Under the pieces are notes generated by a model. The model made no database searches, was not told where the DNA came from, and worked only from the letters and a program-made list of their open reading frames with translations. The position numbers were made by a program, and so were the translations under genes. From contig CM063502.1 in assembly GCA_032207245.1 (NCBI GenBank), positions 133,350,073 to 133,414,072 on the forward strand: a DNA stretch of 64,000 nucleotides, in the 5' to 3' direction. Shown piece by piece: positions 1-11,450 of the stretch (positions are counted from its first letter, which is position 1; every line of letters starts with the position of its first letter). The stretch is from Pardosa pseudoannulata (lineage: Eukaryota > Arthropoda > Arachnida > Araneae > Lycosidae).

Positions 1-1234
1 TGACACCTTTAAAAAGCATTTAACTAAGAAACTATTCCAATTTGATAATAAATTATCGGCCAAGGTAAAAAAAAATGAACAATGTGAGCAACTTCTACAA
101 GATTTAGGTCGATAAACATTATTATTGTAAAAGAATTATATTCAATAAATTCTTAACTTGAAGTAGTTAGTCTTCAGTTTAAAAACAACTCTAAACATCA
201 TCCTGGAGAAGAACAAATTAAAAACAATATTTAAACTAAGATTGTTTAGAATAAATTTTTTTTTCTGAAATCAGTTAAAGTTCAGGGGACATTTGTAATT
301 TGAGTTGTAAGTTCATAGAAAAAATAGCAGAAATACAATTAGAAGATGATAACCTGCAAATCTACTTAACAAATCTTCTTACTCGATAACTTAAATACAA
401 GCTGGATGGAAGTTTGGAAACTTCTTTTTCTTGTGACAATCAAATGCAAATGTAAATACACCAGCTAATATCGGTTTCAAACTGCAACCGCAATTCTTGA
501 CTTTTCAAAATGAAATAACTGTGGAATGAAGTATAGCACTTTAACCAATAATTCACATTTTCAAGGTAAATGTACATCCTCTTCCAGAAACTTGTTACAA
601 CAAGTACATATTAACATTTACCTAATGTATCACATAAGTTTTCCTACCTAAATAGGAAAATTTAACACATAAGTTTATTACATATGCATCACATAATTTT
701 TCCTGTCTAAACAGGAAAATGTATGTGGTGACCGTAAAAAAATTTGGTTGCATATTTGTTGTTGTTATTATGAAAACTCAAATGTTGTAAGGCTAGAAAT
801 TGTAAAAAACTATTAATTCAAAGTCTTCTTATGTTATCTTAAGTATTTGAAATGAATTTGTAAAATCAGAGAGGAAGACATCCAATGCATTACAGCCGTC
901 ATAAACAAATGTCTGCTTGATTTTTCAGAAAATTCCAGCCAGAAAAATGTTATATCTTCACAACAGTAGAAATTACTTATTCATTTCAAAAGTTATTACT
1001 GACTAGTAACTGGGAGTTTGGCAAATTTTTATGTCATTTATTGGGTTAGTTTTTGAGTATAACAAGGGAATAAAGTTATTTATAATTTTAGAAAGCATAC
1101 GAATAGAAGTTCTTTAAAAAGGGATACGGAAATTTAGTTAGATGCAATACAAAGAATATTAGAGTTCTCTAAACCTGACTTTTTAAACGTATTTTTCTTC
1201 TGTCATACATATTTTGCACATGGCACTGTATTAC
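1..1234. other. Intronic sequence of the lipase gene, left edge
   Basis: No further lipase exon was found on the minus strand left of exon 4, so the next exon, expected to carry the catalytic Asp, should lie outside the window. Two similar short palindromic segments at 639-660 and 698-719 have about 9-bp arms of the TTTTCC...GGAAAA type and sit in a roughly 60-bp duplicated stretch. Nothing else was recognised. Confidence 0.5.
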
Positions 1235-1343
1235 CTGTGATTCTTCCAAGCTTTTTCAGCCTCTCTCCAGCATATCCTGCTATATGGGAACCAAGACTAT
1301 GGCCAATAATGTGACAATCCATAGGAGATATTCCAACGACTTT
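1235..1343 (-). CDS. Pancreatic-type lipase, exon 4 (nucleophile elbow)
   Basis: This exon encodes about 36 residues, from KVVGISPMDCHIIGHSLGSH through AGYAGERLKKLGRITG. GHSLG is the GxSxG nucleophile elbow of the alpha/beta-hydrolase fold and puts the catalytic Ser at about residue 212 of the joined protein. The acceptor reads TTATAG before AAAGTC, and the donor is GTAATA just after ATCACAG. The exon starts in phase 0, matching exon 3, and ends with one spare base. In this family the next segment normally carries the catalytic Asp (LDPAGP type); it is not in the window. Confidence 0.93.
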
Positions 1344-1596
1344 CTATAAGAGAGTATTAGTAAATTCTTTTAACCTCTGAAATATCAGGAGTTCTGTACA
1401 TGAAGTAAAAGTATAAAATTTAGTATTACTTGTATTAATTAGTACCTATTTCACTGAGCCTTTATGCATCACATGGGGAATTCCTAATTTCCGGGGTTAA
1501 AATTATGTTTTACATATTTAAATGCATTAATTGTCGGGAAATAAAAGTGCGAGGAAAGGTTATTTCTATATAAACGTTTTAATTTAGGAGTGTTAA

Positions 1597-2108
1597 CCTA
1601 TTAACGCCCAGCGTCCTTATTTGAGGGCAGTCAAAAAATGGTTTGTAGAGTTTTTATTTTCTTGAAACGATTCTTTATTTTTAATGGAAATAGATGATAG
1701 ATCTTATGAATAATCTCTTAAGTTTTCAAATATGATCTTATCTATAATTTTGTCATTTCAATCGGCATTTTAGGATTTTCAAGTTTAGAATAGGAACGTA
1801 TTATGACCAATATTCTGAACGTATACCGGTCAAAATCATGGCGAATAGCCATATCTGTAATAAGTCATTTCTTTTCAGTACTTTTCTCATATATGATAGC
1901 AAATAAATCTCTTATCACGAAGTTTTCTTTTTTTTTTAAAGACATCTTATTATGTTTTAAAATGACACCTCCTCACTAACGATGACTTGATGTCATATTT
2001 AAAGGTGTTTAAATTTCATATTTTGTTTTACTTCCAGGTGTCTATAATAGCTTCTATGTTAGGTATTTACTAATATATAGTCATCAGAAATATCCGGGCG
2101 TTAATGGG
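1597..2108. mobile_element. TTAA-flanked MITE, about 510 bp (family A, left copy)
   Basis: The body lies between TTAA at 1593-1596 and TTAA at 2109-2112. The ends are inverted repeats: CCTATTAACGCCCAGCG on the left, and the reverse complement of CCGGGCGTTAATGGG on the right. A TTAA target and ends starting with CC are typical of piggyBac-type elements. No coding capacity is seen. A second copy lies in opposite orientation at 21816-22324 and a diverged copy at 52815-53310. It sits in intron 3 of the lipase gene. Confidence 0.8.
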
Positions 2109-2152
2109 TTAAATGATCCATTCCAAAGTGCCGTTGTCATGCTTACTTTTGC

Positions 2153-2224
2153 GGAGATGCGCTAGCTCAGTCGACTAAGGCAGCGTTCTCGTAATTGAAA
2201 GGTTGCGGGTTCGGGGCTGGAGCC
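2153..2224 (+). repeat. tRNA-derived SINE head (truncated)
   Basis: GCTAGCTCAGTCGACTAAGG is a good Pol III A box and GGGTTCGGGGCT is B-box-like. The middle, TTCTCGTAA, resembles the anticodon loop of tRNA-Thr(CGT). Homology with the copy at 21450-21773 (minus) stops near 2224, so the body is missing. About 40 bp upstream, including the MITE edge, is also shared with that copy. Confidence 0.75.
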
Positions 2225-2697
2225 TGTAACCTTTCAACCCATTATAAGATATTGAGCGAAAAAATATTTCCATCAATAAAGTAAACTTATACTTTTAATA
2301 ATATTTTGGTTATCTTTTGCTTAACTAGGAACAGACAGTTCATAACCTCATACACATTAGGTTGATTTCGAGCATACTTTCCAACCCGGTTATTTGAATT
2401 CTTAGAAACTCGAGCCACACCCTATTGGACTTTGGCAGACAAGTTTCAGGGATAACTTGGTTGAAAGGAACATTCCAGAGTAGTTATTTAAATACAAATG
2501 TCTTTTATCTTTCACTCAATTTTCGATTTCCTATCTTGCATATAATGATTTTCTGTCACTCAAACTATTTATTAAAAAAAGGCCTTATTTCTTTGACTTT
2601 GATGTAAAATAATATACGAAAGTCTGAAAGAATTTGATATTTTAGGCGGAGAATTTAAAATACGTTAATAGAGCAATTTATCACATTGACAACTTAC

Positions 2698-2844
2698 TTG
2701 CAAAGTTTTTATGAGAAAAGCTATTTCGGCTCCAACCACTCTTGTGTTTGCCGTTGCTTGCGTATAAGGTGCTCCATTTCCTTTGCTCCAGTCCACAATA
2801 ATAACATTGTAATCACCATGGAGCAAAAGATTTGTCTTTAAGTT
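2698..2844 (-). CDS. Pancreatic-type lipase, exon 3
   Basis: 49 codons, in phase 0 at both ends. It reads NLKTNLLLHGDYNVIIVDWS, then KGNGAPYTQATANTRVVGAE and IAFLIKTLQ. The DYNVIIVDW strand and the YTQA...VVGAEIA helix match the region between the oxyanion loop and the nucleophile elbow in pancreatic lipases. The acceptor is TTTAG before AACTTAAAG; an alternative acceptor two codons later (AAAG before ACAAAT) is possible. The donor is CAA/GTAAGT. Confidence 0.92.
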
Positions 2845-3061
2845 CTAAATCAAATATAATCAGATGCTTATGTTAGTAGAATAAAAGAATTCATATGCTA
2901 TACCGAAACTATTACTATAAATCTAAATTTTTTACTTTCTCCGCAATCTGTGCCAAGATTATCTTCAAAAGATTAGTTAAAAATTTTGTTTAAATTTTGA
3001 TTGTATTTTTAAAATTAATATAAGCAAAATAAAATTTATTATCAATATAAATAAAATAGAA

Positions 3062-3725
3062 CTAGCATATAGCCCGTCATATGACGGGATCAGTAAAATT
3101 TTTAATTTTCCAGAATTGTAAACTACCCTATGAGGCAGGTAAAAAAAAATGGGTTTTTTTTTTGGCTGAGAATTATCTTGCAGCAAAAAATAATCGTTGA
3201 TTGAATTTTAAATTATCTACATACGTACCTAATCTATTATTTAAGAGAAATATAAAAGAAAATTAATTACGTAATATATAAATTCAGTGATAAAACGTGT
3301 GAAAATAATGCAGACGATATTTAAATAATTTAAAATAAAAAATGATTAAATGAGATGGTTAAAGGAATGACGTCATAATGATAGAAAAATGTTTTTTTCA
3401 TCTATTTATTCTATAATAAATTGATAAATTTAATCTCCTGCTCTTAATCGAGGGAAAATGGGGCTTGAAATAATCGCATTAAACTCTCGAAAAGGGGGGA
3501 AGGAGTGAATTTCAATATTTTTGCTGTGATATGAAGCTTATTTATACCAATTTATTTTAGAATCAGATCGATAGTTAAGGAGAAAATAAACTTTACTCGC
3601 TTTAAATTTTGCTAACCCTAACTCATTAAGAATTCAATATGGAGTCTATTTCCATTCCAGGTCCAACCGCTTCAAAAACTCGTGGACAGACGGACAGATA
3701 ACTTAGGCTATTATTATATAGGGGA
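3062..3725 (-). mobile_element. Non-autonomous Helitron (copy 1)
   Basis: Read on the minus strand, the element starts TCCCCTATATAATAATAGCC and ends with the 16-bp palindrome CCCGTCATATGACGGG, a short spacer CTATATG and CTAG followed by T. This is the Helitron signature: 5' TC, a 3' hairpin shortly before CTRR, and insertion before T. The length is 664 bp and no Rep/helicase ORF is present. It lies in intron 2 of the lipase gene. The base 5' of TC is G rather than the usual A. Confidence 0.85.
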
Positions 3726-3732
3726 CTAGACT

Positions 3733-4138
3733 TGTGAACTGTTACTATTATGTTATTGTTATTGTTGTGTAGTTAGTTGTAAGTTAAATTTTAAGATAAA
3801 AGTTAACTTAGGTGGGAGAATGTCAAATCGTCTGTTAAAATTGATGTTCTACCCACATATTATCTTTTTTATTTTATTTTTTCTCTGTAAGTTGCGAGTG
3901 GCAACGAACGATTTTGTTTAGTGAAAACATGGCAGTTCTTTCGTATGCGAGAAAAATGGCTCTTGAGTTGCTTTTGTGCTTTAATATGTTAATATTATTT
4001 ACGCCATAAATTCTTCTATGTGACATTTTCTGTGCATTTATCTCGCATACGTAAATATAATAAAAAGTGTTTTATATTAAAAGGGCGTCTGTTTTGAGCA
4101 ATTAATTAACGCCATTGAGAACATTCTTCAGTATCACA
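3733..4138 (+). repeat. Possible solo LTR
   Basis: The stretch begins TGTGAACTG and ends TATCACA, so it has TG...CA ends with a short inverted TGTGA/TCACA. It contains a T-rich promoter-like segment, a 26-codon ORF starting at the ATG near 3929, and AATAAA near 4060. No clear target-site duplication and no second copy were found in the window, so this is a weak call. It could instead be an unrelated repeat. Confidence 0.3.
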
Positions 4139-4189
4139 CTTCTGATTTCGAAACCCAAACGGGACAGTGATTATTTGGTGGTATATATG

Positions 4190-4421
4190 AATGGCATCGA
4201 AAATGATAAATTTAATCGCCTGCTTTTAACGGGGGGAGAATAAGGCTTGAAATAATAGTATTAAACGCTAAAAAAGGGGGGATGGCTTAGATTTTGAACT
4301 CGCTTTGAATTTTGCTAACCCTAACTCATAAAAAATTCAATATGGATGCCCGTATCCGTTCCAGGTACAACCGCTTCAAAAATTTGCCGACAGACACCTT
4401 AGGCTATTATTATATAGGGGA
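4190..4421 (-). mobile_element. Helitron 5'-end fragment
   Basis: The fragment is homologous to the 5' part of the other Helitron copies (compare 3420-3725). On the minus strand it starts TCCCCTATATAATAATAGCC and is preceded by the expected host A (T4422 on plus). The 3' hairpin end is missing. The last 7-8 bases at the 5' end are duplicated in tandem (ggggataggggat). Confidence 0.75.
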
Positions 4422-4464
4422 TAGGGGATAAAGGTTTTTAAAAGGTACAAAATTAAAGATTCTA

Positions 4465-6339
4465 CAGTGGACTCCGCTTAATGTGATCAGTTTGGGACAT
4501 CGTGATTTGGATAACAATAACCGATTGATAATAATAAACGATATGCAAAATTAGATAAATTTATCCTTCCTTTAATTAAGAAGTACTAAATTTCAAAATA
4601 AAGTGAAAAAACCCACTTTATATTTACGTACTGTATATTACCCTTTAAAACATAAGAATTGTATAAATAAAATAATAAAAAAATTGATCAATTGTTGACT
4701 TTTACCAGTTTTTTAAGGTATCCGTCTACGTTCGGAGAACTATTTTCTTTAAACGTAGAAACTAGTTCATGTTTTTACATTTTTAGATTTATTTTATATA
4801 TTATCATAGAGAATTTCACTTAAAAAATTTATTCCTGGAGAAGTTTTTATAAAATTTCTAATAAATGAAGAAAATTTAGTAAAAAAATCGGGTTTTTTCA
4901 AAAGGTCTAATTTTTTAATAAATTAAATTATTTCAATATTTTTTGATGCACCACATTTCTTATGCACTTGACTAGGGAATCACCTAAAATCTTCGCTTAA
5001 TTTACATTTGGTAAAAAGTTTTGGTTCTTCAAAATCCTACACATTGAATTTTTAACGAATTTTCATTACCTTTATATCTACCTATGAGTTTAACATCATT
5101 AAAAATTATCCAAATTTAAACGTTTTAGGTCATTTACTAGTAAATACTATCAAAAGCATTTAAAGTATTTTTCAACAAAATATTTTAAGAACTTTTTGAG
5201 AAAATACATTTCAAGTTTCAACATTTCATTAAAAATATCGTTCTGAGAAATACGCATTTGAAGTTTATGAAAGCAACTTTAACTATTAAAATATTAAAAT
5301 ACATGTTTAAAATTCCCCACACTTTCTTGCTTCAAAACTTTCTAATTGCCAAGTTGCTAATTATTAAAAATACTACAAAAATTTGAAACTAATCTTCGTG
5401 AAAATTTAAAAAGTTTTGTCTCCCCCCCCCAAAAAAAAATGCTCATTAAAAGGCTTTAAATTCACAACTTCCGGTTCTGAAGTCGCTACTTCTGTTTTGT
5501 CTTGCCAGCTGTCACTGATGTTTAAACAGCTGTAAATTTTCATAAGAGACAAAACAAAAACTTCAAAACTTAGATTTAGAAGCCTAAAAGTTGAAATTTT
5601 ACAATAGAGAAATAAAAAAAGTTATGATTTTTGAGAAAAAATGACGTTTTTAACGTAGACGGATACATTAAGAAGATCATTGATAAATTGTTCGTAATGA
5701 TAATGTTTTATAAAGTCATCGGAGCAGTGTTGTACTCCACGTTTCAACACTTTCAATGCATTTCTCATTTCAGCACTTGTAGGAGGTGGCTCAATATCAA
5801 GAGATTCTCCATCTGACTCATTAGTTCCATCAACCTGTCATAATGATTTAAAATTTCGATCTTTTGTTTTAATGTTAAATCATTTCGCTTTTTGGCTTCC
5901 ATATCGACAAGCTGCATGTAAGCGAGCAAGGCATAAAATGTGAATACGCTCCTTCTCAGTTCCAATAAGAATGTGTTGCCTTCTGCTTATCTGACAACCA
6001 TTGACCACCAGCAGGGTGTGCGTATTTCTGAAAAATTCCAGGAACGTGTAAAGCCCCACTCCTTTGTTCATTCCCCATTTCCCTAGGTGGAAGAGGGAGA
6101 ATTTTCAGAAATCCAAATAACAGCGAAGGGAAAGAAAAGATTGGGTTTCTGAATACATTGTGAATATTCCTTTGCCAGTTAAAATGAGGTTCGAAAACTG
6201 ATAACATTAACCGATGTAATTATCACATAAAGCGATAATTTTAACATATAAATGTATTGAAAAAATCGGGACGAAGTAATTTCGATAACAATAAGCGATT
6301 GCTAACATTAACCGCGATCACATTAAACGGAGTCCACTG
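4465..6339 (-). mobile_element. Tigger/pogo-like element with internal deletion
   Basis: The terminal inverted repeats begin CAGTGGACTCCG(C/T)TTAATG, and TA lies directly outside both ends (4463-4464 and 6340-6341), as expected for Tc1/mariner/pogo. On the minus strand an N-terminal piece MEAKKRNDLTLKQKIEILNH resembles the first CENP-B/Psq helix-turn-helix. It is joined within a few codons to an acidic, proline-containing tail (ESDGESLDIEPPPTSAEMRN) typical of Tigger C termini. The central DNA-binding and DDE catalytic domains are therefore deleted. It carries a younger TTAA element at 4717-5667. Confidence 0.75.
4717..5667. mobile_element. Nested TTAA-flanked DNA element, 951 bp
   Basis: TTAA lies at 4713-4716 and 5668-5671. 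Just inside are inverted repeats G/T-GTATCCGTCTACGTT of about 15 bp. The element interrupts the Tigger-like element, so it is younger. The inside is AT-rich with no transposase ORF. TTAA targeting suggests a piggyBac-type or similar family, but the ends do not begin with CC, so the superfamily is uncertain. Confidence 0.65.
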
Positions 6340-6827
6340 TATTTCGAATCATTACTTTTTGATTAAAAAATACGAAGAATCTAGATCTTAAATATTTTTT
6401 TAATTCATCTGTATGAAATAAACAGACGAATTTTGGTACTTATAGGAATATTAATAACATCAAAACACAATTGTCTCTTCTACTACTAGCACTAAATAAG
6501 TAATGTTTCATTAATAAGAAAGAAAGAGTCACGTTTTTTAGATATTTACTTGAAAGTTAAGTGACATATCCGAAAAGTCAAGACGGATGTCTGTTGTGTG
6601 TTAATCTACACCTGCACGTAAATATACCAGCAAATGCACGGATATAAAAGATATATTTATAGATCTATTAACTTTAATATCGATTTTTTAAAACTGTTAA
6701 ATTATTATCTTAATGAAGCAAAGATACTTGATTAGTTCAAGTAGATAAAGATACTAATTACTTTTAATTTATAAGTTAGGTTTATTTTGTTTTCAAAAAT
6801 AAATTGTTTTACATTTTAAAAGTTTAA

Positions 6828-8447
6828 ATTGCATTCTATTGAATTTGAAACTGTATTATTTAGATTTTGATAAATAGTTTATGTAATTGTGTTATTTTAA
6901 TTCAGTTTGAAATAAATAAACTACTTATAGATAAAGTTAAAATTGTTTATATAGTTCATGTAAGCATTAAATTTACTGAAACAATCCTGATACCCTGTTA
7001 AAATAAATCTACAACATTCCAGTGATACAACAAAAGCTTAAAATAAAATCTCATTAAAATCTCAATAAAATTACATTCTATTGAATTTGAAACTGTATTA
7101 TTTAGATTTTGATAAATAGTTTATGTAATTGTGTTATTTTAATTCAGTTTGAAATAAATAAACTACTTATAGATAAAGTTAAAATTGTTTATATAGTTCA
7201 TGTAAGCATTAAATTTACTGAAACAATCCTGATACCCTGTTAAAATAAATCTACAACATTCCAGTGATACAACAAAAGCTTAAAATAAAATCTCATTAAA
7301 ATCTCAATAAAATTACATTCTATTGAATTTGAAAATGAATTATTTAGATTTTGATAAATTGTTTTTGTAATTGTGTTATTTTAATTTAGTTTGAAATAAA
7401 TAAACTACGTATAGATAAAGTTAAAATTGTTTATATAGTTCATATAAGCATTAAATTTACTGAAACAATCCTGATACTCTGTTAAAATAAATTTACAACA
7501 TTCCAGTGATACAAAAAAAGCTTAAAATAAAATCCCAATAAAATTACATTCTATTCAATTTGAAACTGAATTATTTAGATTTTGATAAATTGTTTATGTA
7601 ACTGTGTTATTATAATTCGGTTTGAAATAAATAAACTACTTATAGATAAAGTTAAAATTGTTTATATAGTTCATATAAGCATTAAATTTACTGAAACAAT
7701 CCTGATACTCTGTTAAAATAAATTTACAACATTCCAGTGATACAACAAAAGCTTAAAATAAAATCTCATTAAAATCTCAATAAAATTACATTCTATTGAA
7801 TTTGAAAATGAATTATTTAGATTTTGATAAATTGTTTATGTAACTGTGTTATTATAATTCGGTTTGAAATAAATAAACTACTTATAGATAAAGTTAAAAT
7901 TGTTTATATAGTTCATATAAGCATTAAATTTACTGAAACAATCCTGATACTCTGTTAAAATAAATTTACAACATTCCAGTGATACAAAAAAAGCTTAAAA
8001 TAAAATCCCAATAAAATTACATTCTATTCAATTTGAAACTGTATTATTGAGATTTTGATAAATAGTTTATGGAATTGTGTTATTATAATTCGGTTTGAAA
8101 TAACTGCTTATAGATAAAGTGAAAATTTTTTATATAGTTCATGTAAGCATTAAATTTACTGAAACAATCCTGATACCTTGTTAAAATAAATTTACAACAT
8201 TCCAGTGATACAAAAAAAGCTTAAAATAAAATCTCATTAAAATCTCAATAAAATTACATTCTATTGAATTTGAAACTGTATTATTTAGATTTTGATAAAT
8301 TGTTTATGTAACTGTGTTATTATAATTCGGTTTGAAATAACTGCTTATAGATAAAGTGAAAATTTTTTATATAGTTCATGTAAGCATTAAATTTACTGAA
8401 ACAATCCTGATACCTTGTTAAAATAAATTTACAACATTCCAGTGATA
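6828..8447. repeat. Tandem repeat, seven copies of about 240 bp
   Basis: The anchor CATTCTATT recurs at 6832, 7074, 7316, 7547, 7789, 8020 and 8257, giving periods of 242, 242, 231, 242, 231 and 237 bp. The last copy is partial. The first two units are nearly identical. The 231-bp units share an 11-bp deletion near their 3' end, so two length classes partly alternate. The array lies in intron 2 and stops about 60 bp from the donor of exon 2. Confidence 0.93.
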
Positions 8448-8506
8448 CAAGAAAATTTAATTAAAATCTCTAAGACTATTCCTATATGAAAATGAACTAG
8501 TCTTAC

Positions 8507-8778
8507 CTCCATCCATTTTCCATACAACTGACTGTCAAAGAATCCATGAACTATGAAAACTGTTTTATGAGTGGGATTTATCCCGGACTCTTTAATATCT
8601 TCAGGATCATTTGCAGACAAACGATGCTTTTCCATGGGATGAAGCTTCGTGTATAAATCGAATTTCGTGTCAATTGATGTCCTGTCATGAGGAAGAAGGT
8701 TTACTGGACGTCTTAAAGGATCATAAAAGTCGGAAGTTATTTCAAAGCAGTCAAGTTGTTTCATACATCTTTTTTCTC
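8507..8778 (-). CDS. Pancreatic-type lipase, exon 2 (oxyanion loop)
   Basis: Two bases complete the split Gly codon, then 90 codons follow from EKRCMKQLDCF to HGFFDSQLYGKWME. C..LDCF matches the N-terminal disulfide region of pancreatic lipases, which also have a Cys-rich start ending in GCF. FYDPLRRPVNLLP and the TKFDLYT strand are followed by KTVFIVHGFFDS, whose HGF loop contributes to the oxyanion hole. The acceptor is TTTCTACAG and the donor is GAG/GTAAGA. Confidence 0.94.
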
Positions 8779-8840
8779 CTGTAGAAATGAGAAAATACTG
8801 TGATATAAATTACATCATAATACACTCTAATCTATTTTAA

Positions 8841-9076
8841 CTAGCATATAGCCCGTCGTATGACGGGATTAGTAAAATTTTTAATTTTCCAGACTTGTAA
8901 AATACTCTATGACGCAGGTAAATAAATGATTTTTTTTGACTGAGAATTATCTGGTACAAGCTCAATAATTTGTTTATGCTCATACTCCTCTAGATTCTCT
9001 AAAGTTTGAATGCAGTTTAGAATCACGTTGAATTCATTTAGAATCCTAATTCCTAGTTTTCCTAGAATCCTAGTTT
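8841..9076 (-). mobile_element. Helitron 3'-end fragment (copy 3)
   Basis: CTAG, spacer and hairpin are present on the minus strand, but the palindrome has one mismatch (CCCGTCGTATGACGGG on plus). Homology to the other copies runs about 200 bp and then becomes degenerate, with short CCTAG-containing repeats around 9045-9075. The 5' end is missing. Confidence 0.75.
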
Positions 9077-9342
9077 TCAAGTGGCAAACGTTTAACCCTC
9101 TTGAGCAAAACAGTAGACCGTAGAGTTCCAAACCAAACAAATCAATCAATCAACCAACGATGCGGTGTGATTCAATTTAAATTTATTGTTATTGTTAAGA
9201 ACTAAACCAATTTTTCTAAAAATAATAATATTCTTTTTTCCCTTTTTTTACTGGTTGGTGATCAAGGATTTAATGCGTGCTACAGAATGAGCTCTGAACG
9301 TTTCCGCTACATTTACAGTTGATTCATTTTTATCATATGAGA
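9077..9342 (+). repeat. SINE tail plus unique segment shared with 56874-57140
   Basis: The stretch begins CAAGTGGCAAACG and contains the SINE tail (CCCTCTTGAGCAAAACAGTA ... TCCAAACCAAAC). It continues through about 180 bp including TTTACTGGTTGGTGATCAAG, and ends exactly where the Helitron 3' CTAG begins. The same order is found at 56874-57140 beside another Helitron copy. Confidence 0.75.
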
Positions 9343-9734
9343 CTAGCATATAGCCCGTCATATGACGGGATCAGTAAAATTTTTAATTTTCCAGAATTGT
9401 AAAGTAGCCTATAAAGCAGACAAAAAAGGGTTTGTTTTTTGGCTGAGAATTATCTGGTACAAGCTCAATAATTTGTTTATTTTCATATTCCTCTAAAGTC
9501 TCCCGATACTGTGAATGCAGTTTAGAATCACGTTGAATTCATTTTGAATCATAATTCAAAATTTTCTTAGCTACGTCGAAATTATCATCGACATACTTCT
9601 GTTTCTTGGTTGGAGTAATTAATTCCTTGGGAAACAAAATCGTGAAATAGTTTCTATTTATTCATTATAAAAATATATTGAAGTACCATTTTAATACGAA
9701 TCAAAAACCATCAGGGTAAAAATTTATCAATGAA
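9343..9734 (-). mobile_element. Helitron, 5'-truncated (copy 4)
   Basis: The perfect hairpin CCCGTCATATGACGGG and terminal CTAG with host T are present on the minus strand. The internal sequence matches copies 5 and 6 until about 9600, after which homology is lost. The 5' TC end is absent. It abuts copy 5 head to tail. Confidence 0.8.
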
Positions 9735-10647
9735 CTAGCATATAGCCCGTCATATGACGGGATCAGTAAAATTTTTAATTTTCCAGAATTGTAAAGTAAC
9801 CTATAAGACAGATAAAAAATGGTTTGTTTTTTGGCTGAGAATTATCTGGTACAAGCTCAATAATTTGTTTATCTCCATTTTCCTCTAAAGTCTCCCGATA
9901 CTGTGAATGCATTTTAGAATCAGGTTGAATTGATTTAGAAAGTTTTCTTAGCTACGTCGGAATTATCATTAATTTCTTCCCAATTTTTTGCCACAGTAAT
10001 TAATGGAAATAAAGGAATGAAACTATCATTTCCCCTACACCGTGGAGGAAGAATTTGTTGTTAAGACCGGTGATAAAATTTTCATTGCAGCAGAAAATAA
10101 TCGATGACTAAATTTAAAATTATTACAATTGTACCTAATCTATTATTTAAGTAAAATATAAAAGAAAATTATTTAACTAATATCTAAGTTCAGTGTAAAA
10201 CTATGAAAATAATGCAGACGATATTTAAATAATTCAAAATAAAAAATGATTAAATGAGATGGTTAACGGAATGACGTCATAATGCTAGAAAAATATGTTA
10301 TTTTTACCTATTTATGTAACAAATTGAAAAATTTAATCATCTGCTCTTAACCGGGGAAAATAGGGCTTGAAATAATGGCATTAAACACTCAACAAGGGAG
10401 AAAGAGGTGGATTTCGAACATTTTAAAGACTACAGTATCTTTCGCTGTGATACAAAGCATATTTATACCAATTTATTTTAGAATAGGATCTACAATTTAG
10501 GAGAATATAAACTTTACTCGCGTTGAATTTTACTGAGCCTAATTTATCAAGAATCCAATATGGATGCCGCTGTCCATTCCAGGTCCAACCGCTTCATAAA
10601 TTCGAGGACAGATGGACAGCTAACTTACTCTTTTATTATATAAGGGA
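9735..10647 (-). mobile_element. Helitron, full length (copy 5)
   Basis: The 913-bp element has both ends: a 5' end TCCCTTATATAATAAAAG on the minus strand with host A outside, and a 3' hairpin plus CTAG with host T. There is no Rep/helicase coding sequence, so it is non-autonomous. It lies in intron 1 of the lipase gene. Confidence 0.87.
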
Positions 10648-10673
10648 TTATAACATCATTTATTATTAGGGAA

Positions 10674-10917
10674 AGTTTTTCATAACACTTTTATACTTAT
10701 GTAGAAATTGACTTGCAAATAGTAAAACTGGTGTACATAACTTTCTATGTTCTAGTTCTAAAACTGAGAACTTTTCATTCACTATTCATTATAACAGAGT
10801 ATTTTCTAGAATACTTTCATACTCCTATAGAAATTGACTTGTAAATAATAAAACTGGGGCATCCTAAACCGGGGCCCTATTACTTCCTATTCGTAAAAAC
10901 TGAGAAATTTCTGGTTG
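10674..10917. repeat. Short diverged direct duplication
   Basis: Two segments (about 10674-10780 and 10800-10917) share ATAGAAATTGACTTG(C/T)AAAT and AAAACTG-containing stretches in the same order. No element ends were seen. Confidence 0.5.
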
Positions 10918-11450
10918 AACAGTTTGAAAGAGAAAATTGGTGAGAAATCAACATGTAATTGAAACTGTTAGGTTGATAAAGGTAGCTATTGGAGCCTTAG
11001 CCAGGATATTAGCTTTCGAAGGGAGGGCCTCAAATTGAATTCAGTCCCCTCTCTATATTTCCCTAATTTAGTAAAAAAATTATAATTTATTAAAAACTTC
11101 ATAAACATTAATATTAAAGTTAAATATTCTCAGTTGAATTCCAAATTATATAAAATTTAATGTTATATAAATGTTTGAAAGTCCATGCCCAATCTTGTAT
11201 GATATGTTTCAATAAATGTATAAAATAGCCTGGAGAAAAATTATTAAAAAACAAAAGTGTAGATTGAAATTTTAAACATTATGTTTTAATTCAATATGCA
11301 ATGGGAAAAAAATATATATTTGAGAATGTACTTTTACTTCAGTGTTAAAATGCAATATAACGAATTTCAGAATTTCGACAGGGGGAGTCAAACCTGTCGA
11401 GTTCTTCCTTAGACTACAAAAAATACCTTATCACACGCCATCTCGTACTT

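Noticed and set aside
2153..2224. A genuine tRNA-Thr gene
   Set aside because: The A and B boxes and anticodon loop look right, but the acceptor stem does not close and a longer SINE body follows the same head at 21450-21773.
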